A DNA stretch of 64,000 nt from Phormidium tenue FACHB-886. GTDB taxonomy: Bacteria > Cyanobacteriota > Cyanobacteriia > Elainellales > Elainellaceae. This document shows positions 1 through 8,790 of the stretch, in pieces. Under the pieces are notes generated by a model, which saw nothing but the letters and a program-made list of their open reading frames with translations, ran no database searches and had not been told where the DNA came from. A program made the translations under genes and the position numbers. Numbering within the stretch: position 1 is the first letter of the stretch; the number at the start of each line of letters is the position of its first letter. The stretch lies in the NCBI RefSeq assembly GCF_014764505.1, contig NZ_JACXWX010000009.1:62001-126000 (forward strand), in the 5' to 3' direction.

Positions 1-216
1 GTTTGGCTGGGATTGTCCTTAATGAATTCGTTGCAATTCAAGTTTATTGGCATCTTTTCAAACGTTTAATCAACGTGTGATGGTTGCTATGCACTCTCCT
101 ACGTTTCCTCTAGAAAGTCTTGTATTCTGTTGCGATCTAGCAGAAATATCTGGTCATGCCAGGTGGAAGTGTGGGACTGACAAACTGTAAAGAGAAGTTG
201 AGTGCTTAAGCGAGTC

Positions 217-717
217 ATGGAATGTCCCTTATATAGCCACCTCAAATCCCATCGTCCTGGGAAAACAAGCAAAGGAAGCCCACGCTACTTCTGTCCTGCT
301 TGCCAAACAAAGCTTTACTGAAACCTTTGATACTCCGTACTACCGCCGTCAAATCACCCTTGAAGAGATTCGCCTGGTTCTACAAACTCATAGTGGAAGC
401 AGCAGTTTACGTGGCATTAGTCGTATTACTGGATTAGGATATGAAACGGCTGTCAGAGTGATTGAGGCATGAAACGGCTGTCAGAGTGATTGAGGCAGCT
501 AGTCAGAAGGCACAACTGATTCACAATCAAGAACTCAACGATGTGGATACAGACTCTATTGATGGCAACAGACGGAGGTGACAGTGCGATTGGTTGTCAG
601 CTACTTCAACTGAATTTGACAGCATTCTCAGTTGAAAACAACAGCAGCGCAACGGGCTGGGCTAACAGCTATTGTTGGTCCTGGGCAGATTTAGTTGCTT
701 ATCCCACGCTTCTTTAG
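217..717 (+). pseudogene. IS1-family transposase remnant
   Basis: From ATG 217 the translation starts MECPLYSHLKSHRPGKTSKG and continues with RYFCPACQ, the InsA-type zinc-finger start of IS1 transposases (CPxC...CPAC). Frame is lost near 320. A second stretch has the helix-turn-helix-like RGISRITGLGYETAVRVIEA, then AASQKAQLIH and VDTDSIDG. A jump follows straight to the InsB C-terminus (RLVVSYFN, then QLKTTAAQRAGL, then WSWADLVAYPTLL), so the catalytic middle is deleted near 570. In the C-terminal part two positions expected to be Trp (FNWIWQHS in relatives) read TGA. A 28-bp tandem duplication at 442-497 adds another frameshift. The gene is dead. Confidence 0.85.
442..497 (+). repeat. 28-bp perfect tandem duplication
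   Basis: Positions 442-469 and 470-497 are identical 28-bp copies beginning TGAAACGGCTGTCAG. The unit length is not a multiple of three, so the duplication shifts the frame of the transposase remnant and creates an in-frame TGA at the junction. It looks like a slippage event in already decaying DNA. Confidence 0.95.
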
Positions 718-1183
718 AGCACAACCTCCAGTCTCTGCTGTCACCTGTCGAGCTGTTATCTCGCTAGTCAGCAGAAGTTTAGCCCGATCGATCCGTATCT
801 GATTTGATATTCTCGGAGCGTAATGCTTACTTCAGCATGAAACACTCGATTGAGATAGTAAGGGTTTAACGCTGCGAGTTATGACAACTGCTTAAGGCTG
901 ATATCGTCCCCGTAGTGTTCTTGCAATGTGTTGCATTGGATTGTGCGATCGCTTCACCTACCGTCTTATCGTTTTAGCTGCTGTTGAACGCCGCAAAAAG
1001 GTTGCTTCTTCCGCACACGGCACGTTACGCCATGGGACTTACACAGTGCAACTTACACAATGGCAGCTCTGGTCAATTTTATGGCGCGATCGGTCAACTT
1101 TAGATTGAGTTTGCCAAATATCTTTAGGTTATAGAGCAAACCGCAATGCTTCTGACACAACAAACCACCTAAAGAATTCCACC
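718..1183. other. Non-coding stretch after the IS remnant
   Basis: No convincing gene is visible. A 60-codon open frame at 926-1108 has no ribosome binding site and its composition resembles nothing recognisable. One HIP1 octamer lies near 948. The stretch probably includes more decayed sequence plus the promoter of the cupin gene that follows. Confidence 0.5.
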
Positions 1184-1779
1184 ATGACAGCTACATCATT
1201 CAACCAGGCACAAGCATTCGGCTCACAGCAATTTGAGGAGATCAACAATCCAGCTACAGGCGATCACATGATGATCCTGCAGTCGAGCCAAACCAACCAG
1301 GGTTATGCCAAAATCCAGTTCAATTTGCCTCCCGGTGCAAAGGGCAGCCCATTGCATTACCACACCCGCATGAGCGAAACTTTCACCGTCGTTGAAGGCG
1401 AATTAGAAATGGAAGTAGGAGGGAAAAAAATTGGCGCATCTTGAGAGCAGGTGAGCAAGTTCATGTTCCAGCAGGAATGCACCACAGTTTTCGTAATACC
1501 TCCAGCAATCCGGTAACGTTCATTAGCGAAAACCAACCCGCAGAAGGATTCGAGAAATTTATCCGAGGTATGTTTGGGTTAGCGATCGATGGAAAAGTGA
1601 ACGCAGATGGGATGCCGAAGAATCTGCTGTATGTCGCACTCTTGTTGCAGAAAGGAGACATTGTTCTCGTCGATATACCGTTCGTTTTGCAAGCGTTACT
1701 GATCAACACGCTAGCTCAAATTGCCCGAGTTACTGGAAGCGAACGATCGCTGCATAAATACTGGAACCGTCAGAAGTAA
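1184..1779 (+). pseudogene. Cupin-domain protein, frameshifted
   Basis: Two overlapping frames make one cupin protein of about 197 residues. The first (1184-1444) holds cupin motif 1 (SPLHYHTRMSETFTVVEGE), the second (from 1441) holds motif 2 (GEQVHVPAGMHHSFRN). The break is at an A7 run, 1424-1430. Adding one A restores the reading GGKKNWRILRAGEQ across the joint, the normal link between the two cupin motifs. The C-terminus ends in hydrophobic VALLLQKGDIVLVDIPFV. Small cupins of this type bind a metal through the motif-1 and motif-2 His/Glu residues; the substrate is unknown. A true mutation or a homopolymer sequencing error are both possible. Confidence 0.8.
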
Positions 1780-1853
1780 GGGTTTGGCACTTCATTTGCA
1801 ATGAAATCCGAATGTTGAGCTACTGCTAATTACACTCCAGGGAAAAACATTCT

Positions 1854-2612
1854 ATGACTCATACACACCCAGTTAAAACAACAGGAATTTTGCTAATTCT
1901 GCTGATTGTATTTCTAAACATTCCTTACACGTTACTAATTCAAACCTTTGAGTATGATGACATTCTCCGCCAACCCGTTGATGCTGTTCTCACCAAATTT
2001 CATGCAGGAGGAGCCTCGCTGATTCTTACCTGGTTTGCATTCGGGTTATCCGCATTACTATTTATTCCTGTCAGTGTTCTTCTTCATCAACTTCTAGCAC
2101 GTGACACTGCTCGCTATCTGTCGATTGCTACTGTTGCGGGCATCCTATCGGGCATTCTGCAATCCATTGGGTTGATGCGCTGGGTGTTTGTCATTCCAGT
2201 TCTGGCAAACCTCTACACCGATCCAGCAAGCAGTCCAGCGACCCGTGAAGCGGTGGCTGTGGTGTATCAAGCCGTTCACCAATATGGTGGGGTTGTGCTG
2301 GGGGAATATCTGGGGCAAACTCTGCTGATTATTTGGACACTGGGCGTCAGTATTGCCATGCTGAAATCATCGTTGTTCAGGTCCTGGATGTCCTGGTTTG
2401 GGCTAATAACATTGCCGTTGCTGCTGCTAGGACAGACTGAACTGTTGAAAACCGTGCTACCCGCTATCCCCGTGTTGGAATTCACCCCAATCGGCTTCAT
2501 ACTGTGGCAGCTGTGGCTGCTAATAATCGGAATCTCTTTGCTGCGATCGCCCGTTGGCGGTTCCCAAAGGAAGCAACGCCAAACCAACAAGTCATTATCG
2601 ATTCTGCTTTAG
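1854..2612 (+). CDS. DUF4386-like integral membrane protein
   Basis: This 252-residue protein is almost entirely hydrophobic, with about six or seven membrane spans (for example TGILLILLIVFLNI near the N-terminus, LTWFAFGLSALLFIPVSVLL, and LITLPLLLLG). The pattern, including the HQYGGVVLGEYLGQ stretch between spans and a short basic tail (SQRKQRQTNK), resembles the DUF4386 family. The molecular function of that family is unknown. It lies about 75 bp after the broken cupin gene and converges on the SDR gene, with a long palindrome between the two. Confidence 0.7.
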   Translation: MTHTHPVKTTGILLILLIVFLNIPYTLLIQTFEYDDILRQPVDAVLTKFHAGGASLILTWFAFGLSALLFIPVSVLLHQLLARDTARYLSIATVAGILSGILQSIGLMRWVFVIPVLANLYTDPASSPATREAVAVVYQAVHQYGGVVLGEYLGQTLLIIWTLGVSIAMLKSSLFRSWMSWFGLITLPLLLLGQTELLKTVLPAIPVLEFTPIGFILWQLWLLIIGISLLRSPVGGSQRKQRQTNKSLSILL

Positions 2613-2628
2613 TTGAACGATGACACCA

Positions 2629-2691
2629 GCGGTTAAATTCCTTAGTGTTGTGGGCGCAGAGCGCGCCCACAACACTAAGGAATTTAACCGC
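2629..2691. terminator. 29-bp-arm palindrome, bidirectional terminator
   Basis: Arms 2629-2657 and 2663-2691 are perfect inverted repeats of 29 bp with a 5-base loop. They lie between the convergent DUF4386-like gene (ends 2612) and the SDR gene (ends 2729). There is no T-run, so this is not a textbook intrinsic terminator, but location and symmetry suggest a bidirectional end of transcription. Confidence 0.75.
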
Positions 2692-2728
2692 CATGATGGT
2701 TCGTATGATGAGGCGATCGAGAACTTAA

Positions 2729-3490
2729 CTAGCTTGCCGTTGCAACTAGCCCACCGTTGGCGTAAATGGTCTGTGCTGTGATCCATTTTGCTGCCGGAGA
2801 AGCGAGAAAGCGCACCACGGGCACAATATCTGTGGGTTCACCAATATCCCCATTAATACTCATGCTTTTCAGCCAAGCAATATTCTCGTCTGTTTCAGCA
2901 GGGTAGAAGAAGGAAGTTTTCAAGGGCCCTGGCGCAATGCAATTGACTGTAATGCCACGTCCGCCAATCTCTTTAGCAAGTGATTTAGTGAAATGCTCGA
3001 CTGGGCTTTTGCTGCCAGCATAGCCGCCATAGGTGGGTGCAGTAACCGCAACAACCGTCGTAATCATGTTGAGAATCCGCCCTTGATCTGCCATCCGCGT
3101 GCTTGCTTCTCGCATCAGGAAAAATGGAATTTTTGCATTGATCTGAAACAGCCGGTCAAATTCATCCTCAGAGAAATCAGCGATCGGTTTACGAACAATC
3201 ATCCCCGCTGTATTCACAAGAATATCCCACTGACCGAAATGCTCAAAAGCGATGTCCACTAGCCGTTTCACTTCACTCACTTGGGTCAAGTCACCTTGAT
3301 GAGTAATAGCTTGTCCACCGCTTTCAGTGATGCCTTGAGCCACACTCGTTGCTTCGTCTTGCTTGGCAGCACTGTTGTAATGAATCACAATTTTCGCGCC
3401 ATCGGCTGCCAACGCTTCTGCAAAAAGTTTACCTAAGTTTGCAGAGGCACCTGTGATAATGGCAACTTTTCCATCTAAAACACCAGACAT
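2729..3490 (-). CDS. SDR-family NAD(P)-dependent oxidoreductase
   Basis: The 253-residue protein is a classical short-chain dehydrogenase/reductase. The cofactor-binding turn is TGASANLG near residues 14-21, the structural motif is NTAG near 93, and the catalytic Tyr-Lys pair is in YAGSK near 157-161. The family uses NAD(P)(H) to oxidise or reduce alcohol/carbonyl groups; the substrate cannot be read from the sequence. The start has a strong ribosome binding site (GAGGAGAA). It is transcribed away from an AraC-type regulator across a 324-bp gap, suggesting control by that regulator. Confidence 0.9.
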   Translation of the reverse strand: MSGVLDGKVAIITGASANLGKLFAEALAADGAKIVIHYNSAAKQDEATSVAQGITESGGQAITHQGDLTQVSEVKRLVDIAFEHFGQWDILVNTAGMIVRKPIADFSEDEFDRLFQINAKIPFFLMREASTRMADQGRILNMITTVVAVTAPTYGGYAGSKSPVEHFTKSLAKEIGGRGITVNCIAPGPLKTSFFYPAETDENIAWLKSMSINGDIGEPTDIVPVVRFLASPAAKWITAQTIYANGGLVATAS

Positions 3491-3814
3491 ACATTTCTCC
3501 TCAAGATCGTGAGCTTTAAGCCAAGTTGCTCACTAGAAATTGCTGTAATTGATGAATTACATGGTCTGCGTTTTGCAGTGAAAAAGCTTTCGGTTTTCCA
3601 TCATGCCTTTTGTTTTTTTATCTTCTTTGGCTGAACTTAAGGTTAAATTAATGAAGCCTTGCGCCTTCAACATTTGGTTTGACTATGTTCACGATTTCTA
3701 CAGCAGGTGCTAAAGTTCTCTTAACCTCCGGCAAGAAATAGCAGGATAAGATTTGATCGGATTTCGCAAACTGAACTGATTGTCTGGACGTATCTGAACG
3801 TACAGGAGGGCTGT
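3491..3814. promoter_or_regulatory. Divergent SDR/AraC intergenic region
   Basis: This 324-bp gap separates two divergent genes and must hold both promoters. It is AT-rich in its middle (a T-rich run near 3608-3622) and has no recognisable gene. No regulator site is claimed. Confidence 0.5.
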
Positions 3815-4711
3815 GTGCTAATTGATTCGCAGGGTCGAAAAATTTTGCCCAACCGCGATCGGGGAGCATTGCACTACCATCTGCTGATCGATCAACAAGG
3901 GACAGGATTGCACCACGCTGCTCATTTACCTCCGGACAACTTTGGTGAACATGAGCACAAAGCGCATCAAATTACCGTTCCATTCGGTGAAACCTTTGCT
4001 CTATCAACCTGGCACTCCGACGCGGGAAATCACAAACAAAATACGGTGAAAGCCGGACAGTGCTACGTTGTGCCATCTGAGCAACCGCACGGACTCATCC
4101 TTAATCGCCCCAGTGAGTTAGTCAATTTTTATCTCACGCCCAGCTTCATTACGGAGGCATTGCCAGAGTCTGCTCAGGGAGGATCGCTAGAATTGGGCAA
4201 TCTGCATATTTCTGAAGACCCGTTTATTCGGCAACTTGCCGCAGCTGTGCGAACCGATCGATTGCTGCATGGAGTTGCCAACAAACTCCTGGTCGAGTCG
4301 GCAACGAATGTACTGGCATTTCACTTAGTTAATCAATACGCAACTGCAGATATAAAGCTGAAGCATCCCGGTCAGCTATCTGCCTTCCATCTTGCCAGAG
4401 TCAGGGAGTTCATCGAAGCCGAAAGCACAAATAACATTACGATCGCAAATATAGCGAGGGTTACCGGCTACAGTGCTGTTCATTTCTCGCGCATGTTTAA
4501 GCAAGCAACTGGGCAATCGCCTTATCAATATCTAACAAACTACCGCATCACTCGCGCCAAAACACTGCTGCAAACCACAGAACTCTCGATCGCCGAGGTA
4601 GCTTATCAAGTCGGCTTTGGCAGCCACGCCCATTTCAGCACCCAGTTTCGGCGGGTAACAGGGGTATCGCCGCAAGCATACCGTACTCAAGTTTCGAATA
4701 ATTGCCAGTAG
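3815..4711 (+). CDS. AraC-family transcriptional regulator
   Basis: The 298-residue protein has an N-terminal cupin-like sensing domain rich in His (HLPPDNFGEHEHKAHQITV, about residues 35-53) and a C-terminal AraC double helix-turn-helix (about 190-290). The latter includes IANIARVTGYSAVHFSRMFK, then SPYQYLTNYRI and IAEVAYQVGFGSHAHFSTQF. The GTG start is chosen because AGGAGGG lies 5-6 bases upstream. Family members usually activate a neighbouring gene when the N-terminal domain binds a small ligand; the divergent SDR gene is the obvious candidate target. Confidence 0.92.
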   Translation: MLIDSQGRKILPNRDRGALHYHLLIDQQGTGLHHAAHLPPDNFGEHEHKAHQITVPFGETFALSTWHSDAGNHKQNTVKAGQCYVVPSEQPHGLILNRPSELVNFYLTPSFITEALPESAQGGSLELGNLHISEDPFIRQLAAAVRTDRLLHGVANKLLVESATNVLAFHLVNQYATADIKLKHPGQLSAFHLARVREFIEAESTNNITIANIARVTGYSAVHFSRMFKQATGQSPYQYLTNYRITRAKTLLQTTELSIAEVAYQVGFGSHAHFSTQFRRVTGVSPQAYRTQVSNNCQ

Positions 4712-4746
4712 CTCAGATAACGTAGACAGGCAACAGCTACAAAAAC

Positions 4747-4794
4747 AAGAAATGACCCCTCTTGCCAGCTTTCGTAGGAGAGGAGCCATTTCTT
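4747..4794. terminator. Imperfect hairpin between convergent genes
   Basis: Arms 4747-4762 and 4779-4794 pair over 16 positions with two mismatches (AAGAAATG pairs with CATTTCTT at the base). The hairpin lies between the end of the AraC gene (4711) and the end of ugd (4821), and is flanked by A and T rich sequence on both sides, so it can serve both strands. Confidence 0.7.
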
Positions 4795-4820
4795 GAATTA
4801 GAGCGACGCAAAGTAAGGTT

Positions 4821-6158
4821 TTACACCTTCAAGCCGATTCCTTCATAACGAGGTACACTCGTCTTTTCCAACATACGGCGACCGTCGATCACCAGCGGGG
4901 GATTCTCCAATCCTGCTAGCAGTTCTGGGATCTGCTGGAAGTGCTGCCAGCGCGTCATGACCAGAATGGCATCAACGCCTGCGATCGCCTCTTTCAGATC
5001 ATCGCGGAAATCGACCGAGTTGCCAAACACCTTCTCAGCCTCGTGGCGGGCGATCGGGTCGTAGGAAGTGACGATCGCCTTCTCGTTCAGCAGCGTTTGC
5101 GCGACAGGAATTGCCGGAGATTCCCGGATGTCATCAGTTCCTGGCTTGAATGCCATACCGAGGACAGCAACCTTGGCGCCTTCAAGATTGGGAAGATGCT
5201 TTTTCAGCATTTCGATCATCTTATCCGGCTGGTTGGCGTTCACTTCGATCACCGATTCCAACAACTTCATGGGGCTACCGGCATTGTTGCCGTAAGCAAT
5301 CAGTGCCTTCACGTCTTTGGGGAAGCAGCTCCCGCCAAAACCGCAGCCCGCCGCCAGATAGGTCACCATAGAGGGGAAAACCCGCTCTCCGTTTTCCAAG
5401 ATGGGAGTGAAGCGCTTGTCGAGGTGAACCCCGTGCATTGCCTCCACTACGTCTACTCCAACAGTGGCACAGAGATTTCCGATCTCATTGGAGAAAGAGA
5501 TTAGCGTTGCCAGCAGTGAGTTAGCAGTGTATTTGATCATCTCTGCCGTGCGAGTATTGGTGCGGATTTTGTCCACGCCTTCAAAAATCGCATAAAGTTC
5601 AGCGAGGGCATCCTGGCTGCGCTCGTCAATGCCACCTAACACAATGCGATCGGGATACATGAAGTCGGGAATTGCCTCACCTTCTTTGAGAAATTCCGGG
5701 TTCATGCCGACACCAAAATCAGCGCCCGCTTTTTTGCCAGAGGCTTGTTCCAAGATGGGTAGGACAACCCCATCCGATGTGCCCGGTACAACCGTGCTTT
5801 TCACTACCACAACGTGATAAGCGTCTTTGTCTTTGAGAACCGTACCAATCTGCTCTGATACCAGCTTGATATACTTCAGATCGATCTCATTGCCATCAAA
5901 GGGGGTACCCACAGCGATCAGAGAAATCTCTGTATCCATCACTGCCTGACGTAAATCAGTTGTTGCAACAATGTTCGTACCAATGTTCTGTTGCAGCAGT
6001 TCTTCCAACCCGGCTTCGTAGATCGGCGGAATCCCTTTGTTGATCTTGTCTACTTTAGTTTGATCAACGTCTACGCAGATCACCTGATGCCCTTTAGCAG
6101 CAAGGCAAACGCCCGATACCAAGCCCACATAACCCGTTCCAACTACTGATACCTTCAT
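4821..6158 (-). CDS. ugd: UDP-glucose 6-dehydrogenase
   Basis: This 445-residue enzyme oxidises UDP-glucose to UDP-glucuronate with two NAD+. It shows the N-terminal Rossmann motif GTGYVGLVSG, the catalytic cysteine in CGFGGSCFPKD near residue 260, and the C-terminal substrate-domain motif AFKPGTDDIRESPA. The start MKVSVVG (6158) is preferred over the in-frame ATG three codons upstream: it begins one base after the stop of the preceding gene and has GGAGG 11 bases upstream. It is the last gene of the polysaccharide operon and supplies UDP-glucuronate, the substrate a decarboxylase of the preceding gene's type would use. Confidence 0.93.
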   Translation of the reverse strand: MKVSVVGTGYVGLVSGVCLAAKGHQVICVDVDQTKVDKINKGIPPIYEAGLEELLQQNIGTNIVATTDLRQAVMDTEISLIAVGTPFDGNEIDLKYIKLVSEQIGTVLKDKDAYHVVVVKSTVVPGTSDGVVLPILEQASGKKAGADFGVGMNPEFLKEGEAIPDFMYPDRIVLGGIDERSQDALAELYAIFEGVDKIRTNTRTAEMIKYTANSLLATLISFSNEIGNLCATVGVDVVEAMHGVHLDKRFTPILENGERVFPSMVTYLAAGCGFGGSCFPKDVKALIAYGNNAGSPMKLLESVIEVNANQPDKMIEMLKKHLPNLEGAKVAVLGMAFKPGTDDIRESPAIPVAQTLLNEKAIVTSYDPIARHEAEKVFGNSVDFRDDLKEAIAGVDAILVMTRWQHFQQIPELLAGLENPPLVIDGRRMLEKTSVPRYEGIGLKV

Positions 6159-6159
6159 T

Positions 6160-7269
6160 CTATGCATCCTCCGCTACTTGATTGTCTTGATACCAAATCA
6201 TGGCACGGCGCAAGCCTTCATCTGGCGTGATACAGGGGTCATAGCCCAAATCATTCCGCGCTTTGGTAATGATCGGGCAGCGACGATTAGGGTTATCCAC
6301 CAGATATGCCTTGTCTTCGCTGACCTGCCGCACCACCTTGCCGGTGTAGCCAAATAGCTCTTGAGAAAGTTCTACAATCTTGTCGGCAAGCGTTGCCATG
6401 GAAATTTCTGGCGTTTCGATGCCGATGTTGTATGCCTCGCCTTGGCGACCCACTACGAGAATCTTGTAGTATCCAACAATCGCATCAGCAATATAGCAGA
6501 AGGTACGAGTCGGTGATCCATCAGAGAGCATCACAATATCCCGACCCGATAGCACATCTCGCACAAAGTCAGGTAAAACGCGGCGATCGGTAATCTTCAA
6601 ACCAGGACCATAGTTGTTGAACGGACGAGCGATTTTAATCGGCAGGTCATACTGTTCAGCAAAATTGACGCAGAGTGTTTCACCGTAGCGCTTCGATTCG
6701 TCGTAGCAGGCGCGAGGTCCGGTGCAGGACACGTTGCCGCGATAGGTCTCTGGGGTCGGAATATTTTCGGGCGTTGGATCGCCGTAAATTTCGCTAGTGG
6801 AATAGAACAGAAAGCCTTCTACGGGTTTGCCTGCTGCCTTGTTTTGCTTGCAATATTCCAGCAGCGTCCGCAAGCCGTTCACATTGGCATCCATCGTTTC
6901 GATCGGATACTTGCGGTAGAAGGTGGGTGAGGCGATCGACGCAGCGTGGATGATGAACTGAAAGTCGTCAATATCTTCCGGCAGGGGATGCGTGATATCG
7001 TGCTTCTTCAGCACCAGATTAGCGTCGCCTTCTAGGTTGGTGAGCCAGTCGGGAATACCGCGGATATAGTTGTCATACACGGTGAGGGCGATCGGCTCTA
7101 GTCCGGAAATTTTGTTCCAGTACAGCACCGACTGCACCAGGTAATAGCCTAAAAATCCGGCTCCTCCAATGATCAGCAGCTTTTTGCCGGACATCTGGGT
7201 AAATTCGGACTGCAGATTGCCACAGATGTACTGCAAATCAGCATCAATTACGTCTTGTGCGGTTTTCAT
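6160..7269 (-). CDS. UXS-like NAD-dependent epimerase/decarboxylase
   Basis: This extended SDR of about 369 residues has GGAGFLGYYLV near residue 33 and the catalytic YDESKRYGE motif. The sequence around them (RPFNNYGPG, DRRVLPDFV, SDGSPTRTFCYI) resembles UDP-glucuronate decarboxylases and dTDP-glucose dehydratases. The start MKTAQDV is chosen because AAGGAAA precedes it; a longer frame from 7320 has no such site. Being followed immediately by ugd, conversion of UDP-glucuronate to UDP-xylose is a reasonable inference, but a 4-epimerase or dehydratase role on a CDP-sugar is not excluded. Confidence 0.8.
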   Translation of the reverse strand: MKTAQDVIDADLQYICGNLQSEFTQMSGKKLLIIGGAGFLGYYLVQSVLYWNKISGLEPIALTVYDNYIRGIPDWLTNLEGDANLVLKKHDITHPLPEDIDDFQFIIHAASIASPTFYRKYPIETMDANVNGLRTLLEYCKQNKAAGKPVEGFLFYSTSEIYGDPTPENIPTPETYRGNVSCTGPRACYDESKRYGETLCVNFAEQYDLPIKIARPFNNYGPGLKITDRRVLPDFVRDVLSGRDIVMLSDGSPTRTFCYIADAIVGYYKILVVGRQGEAYNIGIETPEISMATLADKIVELSQELFGYTGKVVRQVSEDKAYLVDNPNRRCPIITKARNDLGYDPCITPDEGLRRAMIWYQDNQVAEDA

Positions 7270-7419
7270 GAATTTCCTTACTTTGAATAATTGCTCGAAA
7301 GTATGGGAGATATTTCCCAAGCGACGTGCTTATCACATCTCCTGGAAAACAGCTCAAAAGCATGGGGCAACATTTTTGCTAATTCGAGATATGTTTTGTC
7401 TATCTTGAATCGCTCCTAT

Positions 7420-8727
7420 TTAGACTGCTGCCGGAACCTTCACGGGAAAGAAAGCATCCTGCTCAGCGCGGAGCTTATGGGCGATCGTGTCGGTGGGCAA
7501 TTCTACGTCGTCGTAGGTCAAGGCTTGATCTTTAGGAACATCGCGCTTCAGGCGACAGCCCTCAGCAATGCCCATTGGCAGCAGGTTTTCGGCGCGGACC
7601 GTCTCGTAGTTCTCACACTGCCCATAGGTCATATACCAGCCCAAACCATCTAGCGTTTCACCCGCTTTCAGGTCAACCTTGGCGGTTGTCATTACATCCA
7701 CCACTGGCGCACCTTGCGGCGCAATGATCACATCATTGAACAAAACGACCCGCGCCACGGATAGCGGCACTTCAAAGATTGTCAGGTGATACGGCACGTA
7801 GAAGCTATACAGTGGGCCTTCACCCAGCTTGCCGTAGTTGAGGTAGTGCGCCTGATGCTTGTCATGGGCTTCCGCAAAGACATAGACACCGGGGCTGGGC
7901 TGGGCACCAACCACATATTCGACAATGCCGCCAAGCGATCGCATCTGGTCGATGTCATACATGCCCGTCATTTGATCGACATGCCCTCGGAATTCATGCC
8001 CAATCATGCCCCGCTGAGCCACCTTCATGCCTGTCGCGTTCGCAACGATCGCCTGCTCAAACGAGATCTTCGTGCCGTCTGCGAAGCTCGTCACCATGTG
8101 CGGCGTTTGCCCCCACTGCTTGGCAAAGCCAGCTTGCGTGGTGGGGTTGCGATAGCGGTCTTGCAGCCCTTTGATGTTGCCGCAAAGCAGAGGAGTTAAG
8201 CCGATGCTTTTGACAAAGCGATATAGATTAAGTTCGACACCAGGCTGGTCACCATCACAGCCTGTGAGGATAACGCCTGCGCGATCGGCGTGAGTTTTGA
8301 GGATAGGTCCAACCGTGCCGTCGAGTTCGGCGTTCATCAGCACCATATGCTTGCGGTGCTCGATCGCCATCATCGTTACTTTTGCGCCATACTCCACATG
8401 ACCCGTCGCTTCAACGAGGCACTCAATGCTTTCTGATTGGCAAACGACGGCAGGGTCGTCAGTAATGGCATATTGACGCTGGGCGATCGCGTCTTCTAGT
8501 TCGGCGGCAGTTTTGACAACGCGCACCTCGTTTACGCCTGCCTGAGCATAGGTTTCCCGTGCTGCTTCCAGGGTACGGTTGCAAACCACAGCCGGATACA
8601 TCCCAGGCATGTAGTTAACCGTCTGATTAATTAGTCCTTTGCTCATGAAGCCTGCGCCGAACACTCCGAACTTAACCGGGTTACCTGCTTCGGCTCTAGC
8701 TTTCAAGGCAGTATCTACGATTTGCAT
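7420..8727 (-). CDS. NAD(P)-binding oxidoreductase with SAF domain
   Basis: The 435-residue protein starts with a homoserine-dehydrogenase-like Rossmann domain (GVFGAGFMSKGL near 21-32, then VEATGHVEYGAK). It ends in a SAF-type beta-clip domain (about 355-420; VDLKAGETLDGLGWY, then AENLLPMGIAEG). It lacks the lysine-sensitive catalytic region of true homoserine dehydrogenase in recognisable form. The same architecture is found beside rfbF and rfbC-like genes in cyanobacterial polysaccharide clusters as I recall them. A role in making an unusual or branched nucleotide sugar is inferred from context only. Confidence 0.75.
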   Translation of the reverse strand: MQIVDTALKARAEAGNPVKFGVFGAGFMSKGLINQTVNYMPGMYPAVVCNRTLEAARETYAQAGVNEVRVVKTAAELEDAIAQRQYAITDDPAVVCQSESIECLVEATGHVEYGAKVTMMAIEHRKHMVLMNAELDGTVGPILKTHADRAGVILTGCDGDQPGVELNLYRFVKSIGLTPLLCGNIKGLQDRYRNPTTQAGFAKQWGQTPHMVTSFADGTKISFEQAIVANATGMKVAQRGMIGHEFRGHVDQMTGMYDIDQMRSLGGIVEYVVGAQPSPGVYVFAEAHDKHQAHYLNYGKLGEGPLYSFYVPYHLTIFEVPLSVARVVLFNDVIIAPQGAPVVDVMTTAKVDLKAGETLDGLGWYMTYGQCENYETVRAENLLPMGIAEGCRLKRDVPKDQALTYDDVELPTDTIAHKLRAEQDAFFPVKVPAAV

Positions 8728-8790
8728 GAATCAACTCCTAACGGCTGGAATGGCTTTGCGAATGGGGGAAGGAGACGAACTGCCTCTCTT

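Larger units (their letters stand above)
160..747 (+). mobile_element. Decayed IS1-like insertion sequence
   Basis: The transposase remnant is flanked by imperfect inverted repeats at 160-179 and 729-747. Both begin CAGGTG when read inward and end ACTG, with about 14 of 19 positions matching. The total of about 590 bp is shorter than a typical IS1 element, which fits the internal deletion seen in the transposase. The element boundaries are inferred; the coding remnant is much better supported than the ends. Confidence 0.45.

Noticed and set aside
926-1108. 60-codon open frame on the plus strand
   Set aside because: No ribosome site, no recognised motif, and it lies in decayed DNA beside an IS remnant.
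4941-5504. 187-codon plus-strand frame inside ugd
   Set aside because: Antisense shadow of a well-supported gene with intact motifs.
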